A stretch of 22,683 nucleotides of DNA from Candidatus Omnitrophota bacterium (GTDB lineage Bacteria > Omnitrophota > Gorgyraeia > Zapsychrales > Zapsychraceae): the NCBI GenBank assembly GCA_018062515.1, contig JAGOSC010000041.1, positions 1-22,683 on the forward strand. Reading direction: 5' to 3'. The notes beneath the pieces were generated by a model, which was given only the letters and a program-made list of their open reading frames with translations, ran no database searches and was not told where the DNA came from. The position numbers and the translations under genes were made by a program. Positions 7,754 to 14,640 of this stretch are shown here, one piece after another; position 1 is the stretch's first letter; every line of letters starts with the position of its first letter.

Positions 7754-7810
7754 TTAACTCCTTCATACAACTTTAATAAATACGATTGATTAAGGTGGGA
7801 AAATCGGCGT

Positions 7811-8065
7811 TTATTTTTTTAAGTTCTCATTAGAACTGTCTTTATGCACAACCTTACCTTGGGCAATTTCTTCAAGGGCGATGGTGGTCAAATTGGCTGA
7901 GGGATGATGTTTGATTAAAGCAGGCATTCCTGACGCTAATTCTAGAGCTCGATTCATGGCAAGACGAGTGAGACGAAATACGCTTCCTCCGGATGTGGCT
8001 AACAATTCATCGGAACAATAATACCCGTCAGTTTTTTTACCTTTTCTAATGTTTTTGATTTCGAT
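7811..8065 (-). CDS. rpoZ: RNA polymerase omega subunit, probable ATC start
   Basis: The conserved core SVFRLTRLAMNRALELASG followed by TTIALEEIAQGKV matches the omega (RpoZ) fold, which binds the beta' subunit and aids polymerase assembly. No ATG or GTG exists in frame. The only usual start, TTG 8005, has no SD and would remove the first conserved helix (DELLATSGG). The frame is open back to a stop at 8098, and within it AGGAG is followed by six bases (TCTACA) and then ATC at 8065. That gives an 84-aa protein beginning with the EIKNIRKGKKTDGYYCSDELL region, the usual length for omega. I therefore annotate an ATC start. A sequencing error or mutated ATG is the alternative. The gene lies 62 nt after the CSD gene and 57 nt before the RRM gene. 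Confidence 0.75.
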   Translation of the reverse strand: MEIKNIRKGKKTDGYYCSDELLATSGGSVFRLTRLAMNRALELASGMPALIKHHPSANLTTIALEEIAQGKVVHKDSSNENLKK

Positions 8066-8127
8066 TGTAGACTCCTGTTTTATTCTGATATGATTTTAAG
8101 ATTTACGACCCAGTGACCAACCTTCGG

Positions 8128-8394
8128 TCACACTTCGTTACTGTGGTTTTCACTGATTGTTTCTGACGCTGAGGATTGAACTTCCTTTGCGCCGGTATAG
8201 GAACGGATATGAAATGCCAGAAACCCTTTGTGGGCTGCTTGCATCTCAAATTCAACTTTCAAACCTTCTCCTAAGGAATCAAACGAAGTATCCCATAAAC
8301 AATCTTTGTGAAAATGAGCTTCTTGTCCATCCTCCGTTGTGATCTTTCCATATTTTTCATTTTGAAACAATCGTGAAATATTGCCTACATGCAT
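8128..8394 (-). CDS. cold-shock-domain protein
   Basis: The protein has 88 aa. Residues 2-66 form one cold-shock domain: GNISRLFQNEKYGKITTEDG, with KYGKI in the RNP1 position, then AHFHKDCLW in the RNP2 position, GEGLKVEFEMQ and GFLAFHIRSY. It is a diverged CSD: the usual KGFGFI core reads KYGKI, so one stacking aromatic is missing. A Ser/Glu-rich tail (about 67-88) follows, longer than in CspA-type proteins. CSDs bind single-stranded RNA and melt mRNA structure. SD TGGAGTTGAATC precedes ATG 8394. It follows the desaturase gene by 62 nt without an obvious promoter or terminator between them, so one transcript is likely. Confidence 0.85.
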   Translation of the reverse strand: MHVGNISRLFQNEKYGKITTEDGQEAHFHKDCLWDTSFDSLGEGLKVEFEMQAAHKGFLAFHIRSYTGAKEVQSSASETISENHSNEV

Positions 8395-8456
8395 GATTCA
8401 ACTCCATTGATTGATGATTAATCAAATGCTAGTTTTTTCGACGAGACCTTCGATTG

Positions 8457-9476
8457 TTAGAGGACCTGCTTTAAGTGTTTGAGATGCCCAAAACTGACTA
8501 GTTTTTTATTCTGTTCATCCCATAGACGGAAGGTTAAAGATTTTAAACTGGTTAGAAAGGTGATCGCCTTTATTTCCTGGAACATTGGGTTTTCTTTATA
8601 ACAACGTTCAAGAAAATAATTGGGAATACGCGGGCATAAATGATGAATATGATGAAACCCAATATTTCCAGTAAACCATTGCAGAACCTTCGGTAATTTT
8701 AAATATGAGCTGCCGTGCATGGCTTCCGTGACATAATCCCATTCCTCATGACGTTCCCAGTAAACCCCTTCAAATTGATGTTGAACGTAAAACAGCCAAA
8801 CACCAGCGGACGCCGCTATCATAATGACAGGAAGCTGAATCAGTAAATAAGCCTTTAGTCCGATGAAAAAACTGATCATGGTCCCCATCAGTAATATTCC
8901 TAAATTAGTCATATGAATACTATTTATTTCTCGTTTGCCAGACTTATGAAAAGGTAAGCGCTGAACAATTAAAAAAAGAATGCTTGGGCCGATGATAAAA
9001 AGACAGATGGGATTACGGGCAAAACGATATTTAATGCGAACCCAACGCGAGGCTTTAAGATATTCCTGGACGGTCATTGTCCATACATCGCCCCATCCCC
9101 GGTTATCCAAGTCACCCGCCTGGGAATGATGCACGGCATGAGAATGCCACCAAAATTGATAAGGTGTAAAGGTAAGAATTCCGGTCAAGATACCCCAAAA
9201 GTGATTAGCTCGTCTGGATTTAAAAAAAGAACCGTGCCCGCAATCATGGAAGATAATGAAAACGCGGACTAATAATCCGGCTGCAAAAATACTCAAAGAA
9301 AGCACCAGCCAGTATGATACCTCGAGGCATTTATACATCAAAACCCACAATAACGTATAAGGAACGAGCGTATTCACCAATTGCCACACGCTTCGACTGA
9401 ATTGTGGATTCTGGTATTTGGCGACAATCTTTTGCCAGGATTTATTTTGGTCAGCTTTTATCGATGAGAAATCCAT
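8457..9476 (-). CDS. membrane fatty-acid desaturase (DesA/delta-12-like)
   Basis: The protein has 339 aa from ATG 9476, chosen because AAAGGAACGTAAA lies just upstream; the frame extends to GTG 9503 without an SD. Four hydrophobic segments flank the three di-iron histidine boxes: HDCGH (77-81), HSHAVHH (111-117) and HHIHH (275-279). YVQHQFE near 230 supplies a further conserved His. This is the acyl-lipid or acyl-CoA desaturase superfamily, which introduces a double bond into membrane fatty acids using O2 and an electron donor such as ferredoxin. The pattern fits omega-6/delta-12 or Bacillus-type enzymes; regiospecificity cannot be told from sequence. It heads the run of RNA-related genes and has a palindrome-rich promoter and a leader of about 135 nt. 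Confidence 0.92.
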   Translation of the reverse strand: MDFSSIKADQNKSWQKIVAKYQNPQFSRSVWQLVNTLVPYTLLWVLMYKCLEVSYWLVLSLSIFAAGLLVRVFIIFHDCGHGSFFKSRRANHFWGILTGILTFTPYQFWWHSHAVHHSQAGDLDNRGWGDVWTMTVQEYLKASRWVRIKYRFARNPICLFIIGPSILFLIVQRLPFHKSGKREINSIHMTNLGILLMGTMISFFIGLKAYLLIQLPVIMIAASAGVWLFYVQHQFEGVYWERHEEWDYVTEAMHGSSYLKLPKVLQWFTGNIGFHHIHHLCPRIPNYFLERCYKENPMFQEIKAITFLTSLKSLTFRLWDEQNKKLVSFGHLKHLKQVL

Positions 9477-9618
9477 TTTACGTTCCTTTTTGATAACCGA
9501 CACACAACTAACATTTTTGTTTCGAAAATAAAAACGCTAAATAGACTTGAAGATCACAGACAGGAAAAGGTGGAAAGGCTGTGGTGGAAATTATTATCTA
9601 GCTAATAGATTCGTTGCA

Positions 9619-9643
9619 AGTATAACACTTTTCTCGAGAAAAT
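9619..9643 (-). promoter_or_regulatory. extended -10 promoter with embedded palindrome, desaturase operon
   Basis: On the minus strand TGTTATACT gives an extended -10 (TATACT at 9624-9619). The -35 region is poor (TTAGTA or TAGTAT), as is usual for extended -10 promoters or ones needing an activator. Directly upstream of the -10, in the spacer, is a perfect 14-bp palindrome TTTTCTCGAGAAAA (9629-9642), placed where a repressor would block polymerase. Transcription would start near 9612. The leader then begins with a small hairpin, ATCTA and TAGAT around a 5-nt loop (9610-9596). Confidence 0.5.
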
Positions 9644-9649
9644 ACTAAG

Positions 9650-9670
9650 GCTAATTTAAAATAAATTAGC
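9650..9670. repeat. perfect inverted repeat upstream of the desaturase promoter
   Basis: GCTAATTTA (9650-9658) and TAAATTAGC (9662-9670) are exact inverted copies around AAA. The repeat lies just upstream of the -35 region of the desaturase promoter, where an activator or upstream operator would bind. It could also be a weak 3' hairpin for the CBS gene that ends at 9740, but it has no T tract in that direction. Confidence 0.55.
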
Positions 9671-9739
9671 GCTGTCCTACTCTCTTATCCCTGCGAAGTT
9701 TAAACTCTTAGCTCGACGACGCCAAGTTTCTGTACGCTA

Positions 9740-10162
9740 TTAACAAAAGGCAATGTTTAATATATCGTGTTTGCCGAGTATTCCGACAAGTTTATCTTTA
9801 TCATAAACAGGAATGGTGTGAATATTTTTACGGTGCATTAAAGCGGCAACTTTAAGGACGCTGTCTGTTTTCTGTACGGATATAACTTTCTTTGTAGCGA
9901 TTTCTCCGACCTTTATTTGATTGATCTTTTTAAGCGCATCCAGCCTATGTTTCGTCCCTTTTTTTAAAGCTCCATCCAGTAGTTTTAAAAGATCAGTTAT
10001 AGTTACGATACCAACCAGCGTGTTTGGGGCATCGTTTTTGACGACTAGAATACCGTTAATACGATGGCGAAGTAACAAATGGGCAACGCCAGCGATATTC
10101 GCGGCTTCTTTGACTTTGATGACTTCATCCGACATAATATTTTCGATCAATGCGTTTAGCAT
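9740..10162 (-). CDS. tandem CBS-domain protein
   Basis: The protein has 140 aa from ATG 10162. It consists of a Bateman pair. CBS1 covers about 5-65 (NIMSDEVIKVKEAANIAG..., GILVVKN..., LVGIVTITDLLKLL). CBS2 covers about 82-140 (VISVQKTDSVLKVAALMHR, HTIPVYDKDKLVGILGKHDIL). Such pairs bind adenine nucleotides and act as energy or ionic-strength sensors for channels, transporters and enzymes. I chose 10162 because AAAGGGAG precedes it by about 10 nt and the CBS fold starts right after. The upstream ATGs at 10189 and 10204 have no SD and read through the decayed cupin tail in another frame. It is the last gene of the operon that encodes the channel-like proteins, so a regulatory subunit role is plausible. 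Confidence 0.85.
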   Translation of the reverse strand: MLNALIENIMSDEVIKVKEAANIAGVAHLLLRHRINGILVVKNDAPNTLVGIVTITDLLKLLDGALKKGTKHRLDALKKINQIKVGEIATKKVISVQKTDSVLKVAALMHRKNIHTIPVYDKDKLVGILGKHDILNIAFC

Positions 10163-10178
10163 CTCATTGTCTCTCCCT

Positions 10179-10247
10179 TTATTCCCCATCCAAATAACTT
10201 GCATTCAGGTTTTAATGGCTAACGAAGATAAAGTGATTTGTTTTTCC
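10179..10247 (-). pseudogene. decayed C-terminal tail of a second cupin gene
   Basis: Read on the minus strand, this stretch gives GKTNHFIFVSH, a stop, then NLNASYLDGE and a stop. It aligns without gaps to the end of the intact cupin, GKPSRFVYVGRENLNVNYWDGE (10891-10823). By direct count 49 of 69 bases are identical, including the run GATGGGGAAT. The internal TAA shows it is not functional. It starts 12 nt after the stop of the 188-aa membrane gene and runs into the leader of the CBS gene. The layout cupin - membrane gene - cupin tail suggests a tandem duplication, or insertion of the membrane gene with duplication of its left flank, followed by decay. Confidence 0.75.
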
Positions 10248-10259
10248 ATTCACACAAAC

Positions 10260-10826
10260 TTAACTCCGTATCACAAAAATAGCCATGCAAATGAAAGCTA
10301 CGATCAATATAATTATTAAAAATAAAAATTTTTTAAGAAAGCTCCATAATTCAAGGATGGCCGCCCGTCTAAAATCTAAATTTTGATCCTTAACTATCCT
10401 AGCTTCAATTGAAAAAATTAAGTTTAACAAAATGATAAGAAAAAAATAATTAATGAAAGTAAACAAAATTCCGTATAGAAGCATCGTTTGAAGCTTGCTA
10501 TGAACCCCATGTCCAAAAGCAAAAAGCACTATTGGGATTATAAACATACCAATCACAGGAAAAGAACTTAGCACATTACGAGTCCAAGGTTTTTCTTTTA
10601 ATATACCGATTCCCGCGGCAATTTGCATTAAAAATGGGAGACAAACAGTGCCTAAAAGAAATAGCGACCCAAAGATGTACTCAATAGTCTTGTCAAAGTC
10701 TCCTTCTGAAATAGTTATGAAGATTTCTGGAATAATCTCATAGATTGAATACAGAACAAAAAAGCCTAATGGGATAGAACTAAAAATGATATAAAGAGCT
10801 AAAATTTTATATATTGTTTTACTCAT
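10260..10826 (-). CDS. small multi-pass membrane protein, 188 aa
   Basis: No named family is recognised. Four to five hydrophobic segments lie at about 5-30, 45-75, 90-110, 115-140 and 165-186. Between the second and third is GIGILKEKPWTRNVLSSFP, which resembles the KPWARK/KSWARK loop of the duplicated membrane protein at 3435-4841; the two may share a domain. The start ATG 10826 overlaps the cupin stop in ATGA and uses GGGGA as SD, so translation is coupled to the cupin. The frame extends to TTG 10838, but that lies inside the cupin gene without an SD. After its stop comes the decayed cupin tail. Confidence 0.7.
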   Translation of the reverse strand: MSKTIYKILALYIIFSSIPLGFFVLYSIYEIIPEIFITISEGDFDKTIEYIFGSLFLLGTVCLPFLMQIAAGIGILKEKPWTRNVLSSFPVIGMFIIPIVLFAFGHGVHSKLQTMLLYGILFTFINYFFLIILLNLIFSIEARIVKDQNLDFRRAAILELWSFLKKFLFLIIILIVAFICMAIFVIRS

Positions 10827-11341
10827 TCCCCATCCCAATAATTAACATTCAAATTTTCGCGACCGACGTAGACAAAACGGCTTGGTTTTCCTTGAAAGTC
10901 AGGCGGATATTCAGCTAAGATTCCGAATTTGTTCGAATCCGGATAGTCGACAATTTCCGGAGTCATTTTGGTGCTGACGGCGAGATATTTTAGTTCGACC
11001 GTTCCGTTATTAATAATTTGATGGGCCTTTGTTTTATCTCCGGGCGGACAGGCAATAAAATCTCCGGAGCGCAGAGGATAAGTGTTCTCTCCTATTCTCG
11101 TTTCACCGGTTCCTTCGAGAATGAAGAACATTTCCTCGTTAATTCGGTGATTATGAAAAGGGAAAGCGCGTTTTCCCGGCGGAACGACGGTAATATTATA
11201 ACCAAGTTTCTGAGCACCAATCTGCGCGGAAATCGATCCCATTTTGGAATCAAATTTTTCAAGAGCCTTCCCCGTCGGCCTAAACGCCTCCGGACGGGGT
11301 TTTAATTCAATGTCAGCAATATTGATGATTGGTTTGTTCAT
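10823..11341 (-). CDS. cupin-domain protein
   Basis: The protein has 172 aa. One cupin barrel covers about 45-125. Motif 1 is GKRAFPFHNHRINEE, with His63, His65 and Glu69 or Glu70 as likely metal ligands, followed by FILEGTGETRIG. Motif 2 is GDFIACPPGDKTKAHQIINNG, with His107 as the fourth ligand. A C-terminal extension ends in VNYWDGE. Small single-barrel cupins of this kind are isomerases, dioxygenases or ligand-binding proteins; the substrate here is unknown. SD AAAGGATAAATT precedes ATG 11341. It follows the TMEM175-type channel by 42 nt and overlaps the 188-aa membrane gene. A degraded copy of its C terminus lies at 10179-10247. Confidence 0.88.
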   Translation of the reverse strand: MNKPIINIADIELKPRPEAFRPTGKALEKFDSKMGSISAQIGAQKLGYNITVVPPGKRAFPFHNHRINEEMFFILEGTGETRIGENTYPLRSGDFIACPPGDKTKAHQIINNGTVELKYLAVSTKMTPEIVDYPDSNKFGILAEYPPDFQGKPSRFVYVGRENLNVNYWDGE

Positions 11342-11383
11342 AATTTATCCTTTAAATTTCTAATAATTAAATCCATTGGTTTA

Positions 11384-11968
11384 TTAGTTATGCGTGGCCT
11401 TCTCAAAACGTTGATCAGGAATAATCCACATCAAAGCGATTGAAATGTAGAGAATATCCGAAAACCATTGGTTAACAAAGGCCAACACAATCGCCAACGC
11501 GTATCCAGCCATCGACGCCTTTCCTTTCCAATCTTTGCCAATAGCTTTAGCTAATGTATCGTCCTGTCCTTGGGTTTTTAAAATATAACTTTGAAGAATA
11601 AGATATGAAAATCCAGCCAACAATAATACCATTCCATAGACCGCCGTCGGCCATGTGCCTCCGTGATTTTCCCCCAGCCAATTCGTCGAGAAAGGTATCA
11701 AGGAAAGCCAAAATAATAACATTAAATTACTCCACATGATTTTGGCATTAACCAACTTGGCCGTATGCAATAAATGATGATGATTAATCCAATAAATCCC
11801 GACATAAATAAAACTTAAAAGGTAACTTAAAAAGACAGGAATTAATGGTTTGAGATCGACGAGATCAGCTCCATGCGGTATCTTAATTTCCAAAACCATG
11901 ATCGTGATGATAATCGCGATGACGCCATCACTAAAGGCTTCTAAACGAGTTTTAGGAATTATATTCAA
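11384..11968 (-). CDS. TMEM175-family (DUF1211) ion channel protein
   Basis: The protein has 194 aa and six TM segments. TM1 begins with the family signature RLEAFSDGVIAIIITIMVLEI (residues 8-28, RxxxFSD motif), followed by IYWINHHHLLH in TM3. Bacterial members form tetramers of single 6-TM repeats that conduct K+. The start is TTG 11968, with GGGGA six bases upstream; family proteins have a very short N terminus, which agrees. The gene begins 1 nt after the stop of the 157-aa gene. Together with the STAS/pore-loop fusion and the CBS pair in the same operon it points to ion handling at the inner membrane. Confidence 0.88.
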   Translation of the reverse strand: MNIIPKTRLEAFSDGVIAIIITIMVLEIKIPHGADLVDLKPLIPVFLSYLLSFIYVGIYWINHHHLLHTAKLVNAKIMWSNLMLLFWLSLIPFSTNWLGENHGGTWPTAVYGMVLLLAGFSYLILQSYILKTQGQDDTLAKAIGKDWKGKASMAGYALAIVLAFVNQWFSDILYISIALMWIIPDQRFEKATHN

Positions 11969-11969
11969 T

Positions 11970-12443
11970 TTATTTCCCCGTCGACGAATTCGTTGAAACT
12001 GCCTTTTCTACTTTCGACCAAGCTTCCTTGATTAGAGCTCGTTTACACAGGGCTTTATAAGTATAGTACGCCCCGGAAACAATGGACATCCACCCTATAT
12101 AGTAAGGCAGATCTCGAAACATGAGACCAAAAATTAAACCAAGAATCGGTCCGACCAGACCCGGCTTAGGAAATGAATAAATTGTTTTAGTGGTGTGATT
12201 ATGCACGGCGATGACTTCAAATTCACCGCGCTGAAAACCAGCCGCCGTTACCGAATCGCCATTGGTTATATTAGGAGTCACTTTCATAAATACGGGCTGA
12301 TTATTAATCCTGAAATTCAGGATACTGCGAACAATTGATTGCGATGTTGTTTGATTTGTCTCCGATACCGTTGTGCTAACGGTAACACTTTGATCAAGTC
12401 TAAGGCCACTAACGGTACCCGCCAAGACAGTCATTTTACTCAT
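11970..12443 (-). CDS. unknown protein: soluble beta domain plus two TM segments
   Basis: I recognise no named family. The protein has 157 aa from ATG 12443 (SD AAGGAGTGAAT). Residues 1-90 look all-beta, OB- or barrel-like, rich in Thr, Val and Ser, with FRINNQPVFMKVTPNITNGD and GFQRGEFEVIAVHNHTTK. Residues 92-130 hold two close TM segments (GLVGPILGLIFGLMF and YYIGWMSIVSGAYYTY). A basic tail follows. It lies between the STAS/channel fusion (14 nt away) and the TMEM175 gene (1 nt away), the closest coupling in the operon, so it may be an accessory subunit of one of them. This is inference from position. Confidence 0.7.
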   Translation of the reverse strand: MSKMTVLAGTVSGLRLDQSVTVSTTVSETNQTTSQSIVRSILNFRINNQPVFMKVTPNITNGDSVTAAGFQRGEFEVIAVHNHTTKTIYSFPKPGLVGPILGLIFGLMFRDLPYYIGWMSIVSGAYYTYKALCKRALIKEAWSKVEKAVSTNSSTGK

Positions 12444-12457
12444 ATTCACTCCTTGAT

Positions 12458-14158
12458 TTATTTTATTTTGACCAGTTCAGAATTTGATTTTTTACTCCAA
12501 TTCAAAAGATCATGAATAAAAATCACTGATACAGCGACAAGAAGTAATGAGATACTCTTGTCCGTGACTTCAACCGCCATTTTCTCAGCGATCGACGCAA
12601 ATTCCGTATTTCCTGTTAAACCCACAAAAAAATGATATACCACCATCGTTCCCTTATACGTCGGCAAATGAGTCATCCACGTAATAATCATCACAATGAT
12701 CGAATTTAGTACACCCGAGATGATTCCGACAGAAATTAATCGAATCGGTTTATGTAGATTAATCCATCCGCGTTTGAAAAATATCCATGTTATCAGCGCC
12801 ATAAAGACATTACAAAACATCCATACCCATGATGAAGGATCCCAAAAGGTAAAGGCCATCACTAAATTATAAATTATACCGGCGAGAATTCCCGCCTTCA
12901 GCCCGCCTAACACAATCGCGAGTGATGTTCCCCATGTATCCAAGAAAAATGGTAAATTAAGAAAAGTCATGAGCACGCTTCCGGAATAATTCAACATCGC
13001 CATAGATAAAACCAAAAGCACTGACCGGTTTTTGAAAAAGCTTTCAGTCACCTCCTGCGCCCAAATGTCACTTTTTAGTTTCTGTTCAATACGGTCAAAT
13101 AAACCATCCTCGTCTGGTGAATTCGCTCCTACCAGCTTACCGATAAGCGCGGAAACATACATAACACCGATAATGACTTGTACAATCACAATGGCCCTGG
13201 CTAAGGAAGATACAGCCGTAAATCCGCTGAATCCCGTCGAGCTCATCGACACAAAACTGAAATAATAATACGCCGTCAAATTGGCGCTTGGTTCCTCGCC
13301 GGGAGGAAAACTTAAAGAACCTGCGACAAGCGACTCAAGGAGTGCGTAGATAACACCAAAGGTCATACCAATCATAATATAGACACAAATCGCGCCGAAT
13401 AATTCATTCACGGTCACTTTTTTAACCGATAAAATATGCAGTAAAATAACCGACAATGTGTAGACGAGAAATATGGCTAAAAAACACATTTCGGCATTAA
13501 GGATTTGCTTATTTTGAAGAAACATATTGCTCCACGCCGTAATCAGCGTCGGAGCAGCTAAAAGTATCCCTCCTGCAACATGCCGGATATTATAACTGAC
13601 AGCATATATCCCGGATAAAAGAACAAAAGTAAATAAAAATAGATATATAATCGCCGTCGATCGTTCCTCAAAAAACGGCAGGGTAACGATAAAAAAGAAT
13701 AATGAAAACAGCAATGATAATGATTTATACGTTTTTAATGTTTTGGTGACTTTGGGAAAGTATCCTTTTACCGTCGGTTTTACATTGAGAGCTTCGATGG
13801 CCTCTTCTTTTGTATTAAAAACAGGAAGCTGACCGCTTTGATGAAATATCTCCATGTAGCCTTTCAACTCGGCGGGCGGATGGATAATGCCTACTTTTTC
13901 ATTTCCTTTTTTTATTTCCATGAGAATGACGGCAATAGCTGAGGTGTCAATATCAGTAACTTTTTTAGTATCAATAATAAAATTTTTTTGCGGAAGGCCG
14001 GCAGAATCTAATTTTTTTCTAAATTCAAGTATTCCAGGTAAAGTAATTTTATTAATCGGTCCCTGGAACTTGAGGACGCGCACATGTTCAAATTCTTCCC
14101 ATCCGTCTAAATGAGGCGGATATGGTATTTCATGATATTTAAGAAAATCGGTGATCAT
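12458..14158 (-). CDS. STAS / pore-loop channel-like / ECF-S-like fusion protein
   Basis: The protein has 566 aa from ATG 14158 (SD AAGGGG, 1 nt after the SRPBCC stop). Residues 13-120 form a STAS domain with VTDIDTSAIAVILM; Ser73 aligns with the phosphorylated Ser of SpoIIAA-type proteins. Residues about 142-345 hold six TM segments ending in a two-TM pore unit: YYYFSFVSMSSTGFSGF, SLAR, then VQVIIGVMYVSALIGKLVG. This is the layout of Ion_trans_2 K+ channels, but the filter TxGYGD reads STGFSG. Residues 378-557 add five or six TM segments, with NLPFFLDTWGTSLAI and a Gly-rich helix pair resembling ECF-transporter S components. Each part is recognisable by pattern; the fusion is not one I know. 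It may be an anion- or solute-responsive channel switched through STAS, but this is inference. Confidence 0.75.
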   Translation of the reverse strand: MITDFLKYHEIPYPPHLDGWEEFEHVRVLKFQGPINKITLPGILEFRKKLDSAGLPQKNFIIDTKKVTDIDTSAIAVILMEIKKGNEKVGIIHPPAELKGYMEIFHQSGQLPVFNTKEEAIEALNVKPTVKGYFPKVTKTLKTYKSLSLLFSLFFFIVTLPFFEERSTAIIYLFLFTFVLLSGIYAVSYNIRHVAGGILLAAPTLITAWSNMFLQNKQILNAEMCFLAIFLVYTLSVILLHILSVKKVTVNELFGAICVYIMIGMTFGVIYALLESLVAGSLSFPPGEEPSANLTAYYYFSFVSMSSTGFSGFTAVSSLARAIVIVQVIIGVMYVSALIGKLVGANSPDEDGLFDRIEQKLKSDIWAQEVTESFFKNRSVLLVLSMAMLNYSGSVLMTFLNLPFFLDTWGTSLAIVLGGLKAGILAGIIYNLVMAFTFWDPSSWVWMFCNVFMALITWIFFKRGWINLHKPIRLISVGIISGVLNSIIVMIITWMTHLPTYKGTMVVYHFFVGLTGNTEFASIAEKMAVEVTDKSISLLLVAVSVIFIHDLLNWSKKSNSELVKIK

Positions 14159-14159
14159 A

Positions 14160-14606
14160 CTACCCCTTAATATCCGGTTCGACAAGATTAGCTAACAGCG
14201 TCAAGGATTCTTGCCAGCCTAAGTAACACATTTCGGCTGGAATCACTGCCGGTACACCTTCTTGAATAATATTTAATTCTGTACCGCATAGCACCTTCTT
14301 CAACTCAATCGTCGCTGTCATTTCGCCCGGAAGATTCGGGTCATCAAATTTATCGGTGTAACGTATACGCTGATTAGGAGTCAATTCAATGTACTTCCCT
14401 CCGAAAGAATGGATTTGGCCAGTCGTGAAATTAGTAAATGACATTTTGTACGTTCCGCCAACTTTGACATCCATAGAATGGACTTTACATGTGAATCCAT
14501 GAGGTGAAATCCATTTAGCAATAGCGTCGGGCTCTAAAAAAGCGCGATACAATTTCTCAGGCGTTGTTTTTAAGACACGATGAAGACGAATGGTATTTGT
14601 AGACAT
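14160..14606 (-). CDS. SRPBCC (AHSA1-like) ligand-binding protein
   Basis: The protein has 148 aa. A START/Bet-v1-type helix-grip fold covers the whole length: a first strand IRLHRVLKTTPEKLYRAFLE, then AIAKWISPHGF, a central VGGTYKMSF strand, GEMTATIELKKV, and the long C-terminal helix GWQESLTLLANLVEP. The AHSA1-like branch (COG3832 type) is common in bacteria and often undefined in ligand. SD AAAGGAG precedes ATG 14606. It follows the NTF2-like gene by 34 nt, and only 1 nt separates its stop from the next ATG, so its expression is locked to the STAS/channel fusion. Two small ligand-binding folds in a row at the head of an ion-channel operon are unusual. Confidence 0.9.
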   Translation of the reverse strand: MSTNTIRLHRVLKTTPEKLYRAFLEPDAIAKWISPHGFTCKVHSMDVKVGGTYKMSFTNFTTGQIHSFGGKYIELTPNQRIRYTDKFDDPNLPGEMTATIELKKVLCGTELNIIQEGVPAVIPAEMCYLGWQESLTLLANLVEPDIKG

Positions 14607-14640
14607 AGTATTCTCCTTTATAGCATTTAATGATCTAGAT

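Noticed and set aside
8113..8131. GTGACC/GGTCAC hairpin at the end of the CSD gene as a terminator
   Set aside because: It has a 6-bp stem without any T tract on the minus strand and overlaps the gene's last codons; transcription into omega is more likely.
9690..9730. CTTGGC...GCTAAG hairpin after the CBS gene as an intrinsic terminator
   Set aside because: The stem needs a G-T pair, the loop is 8 nt and no T tract follows.
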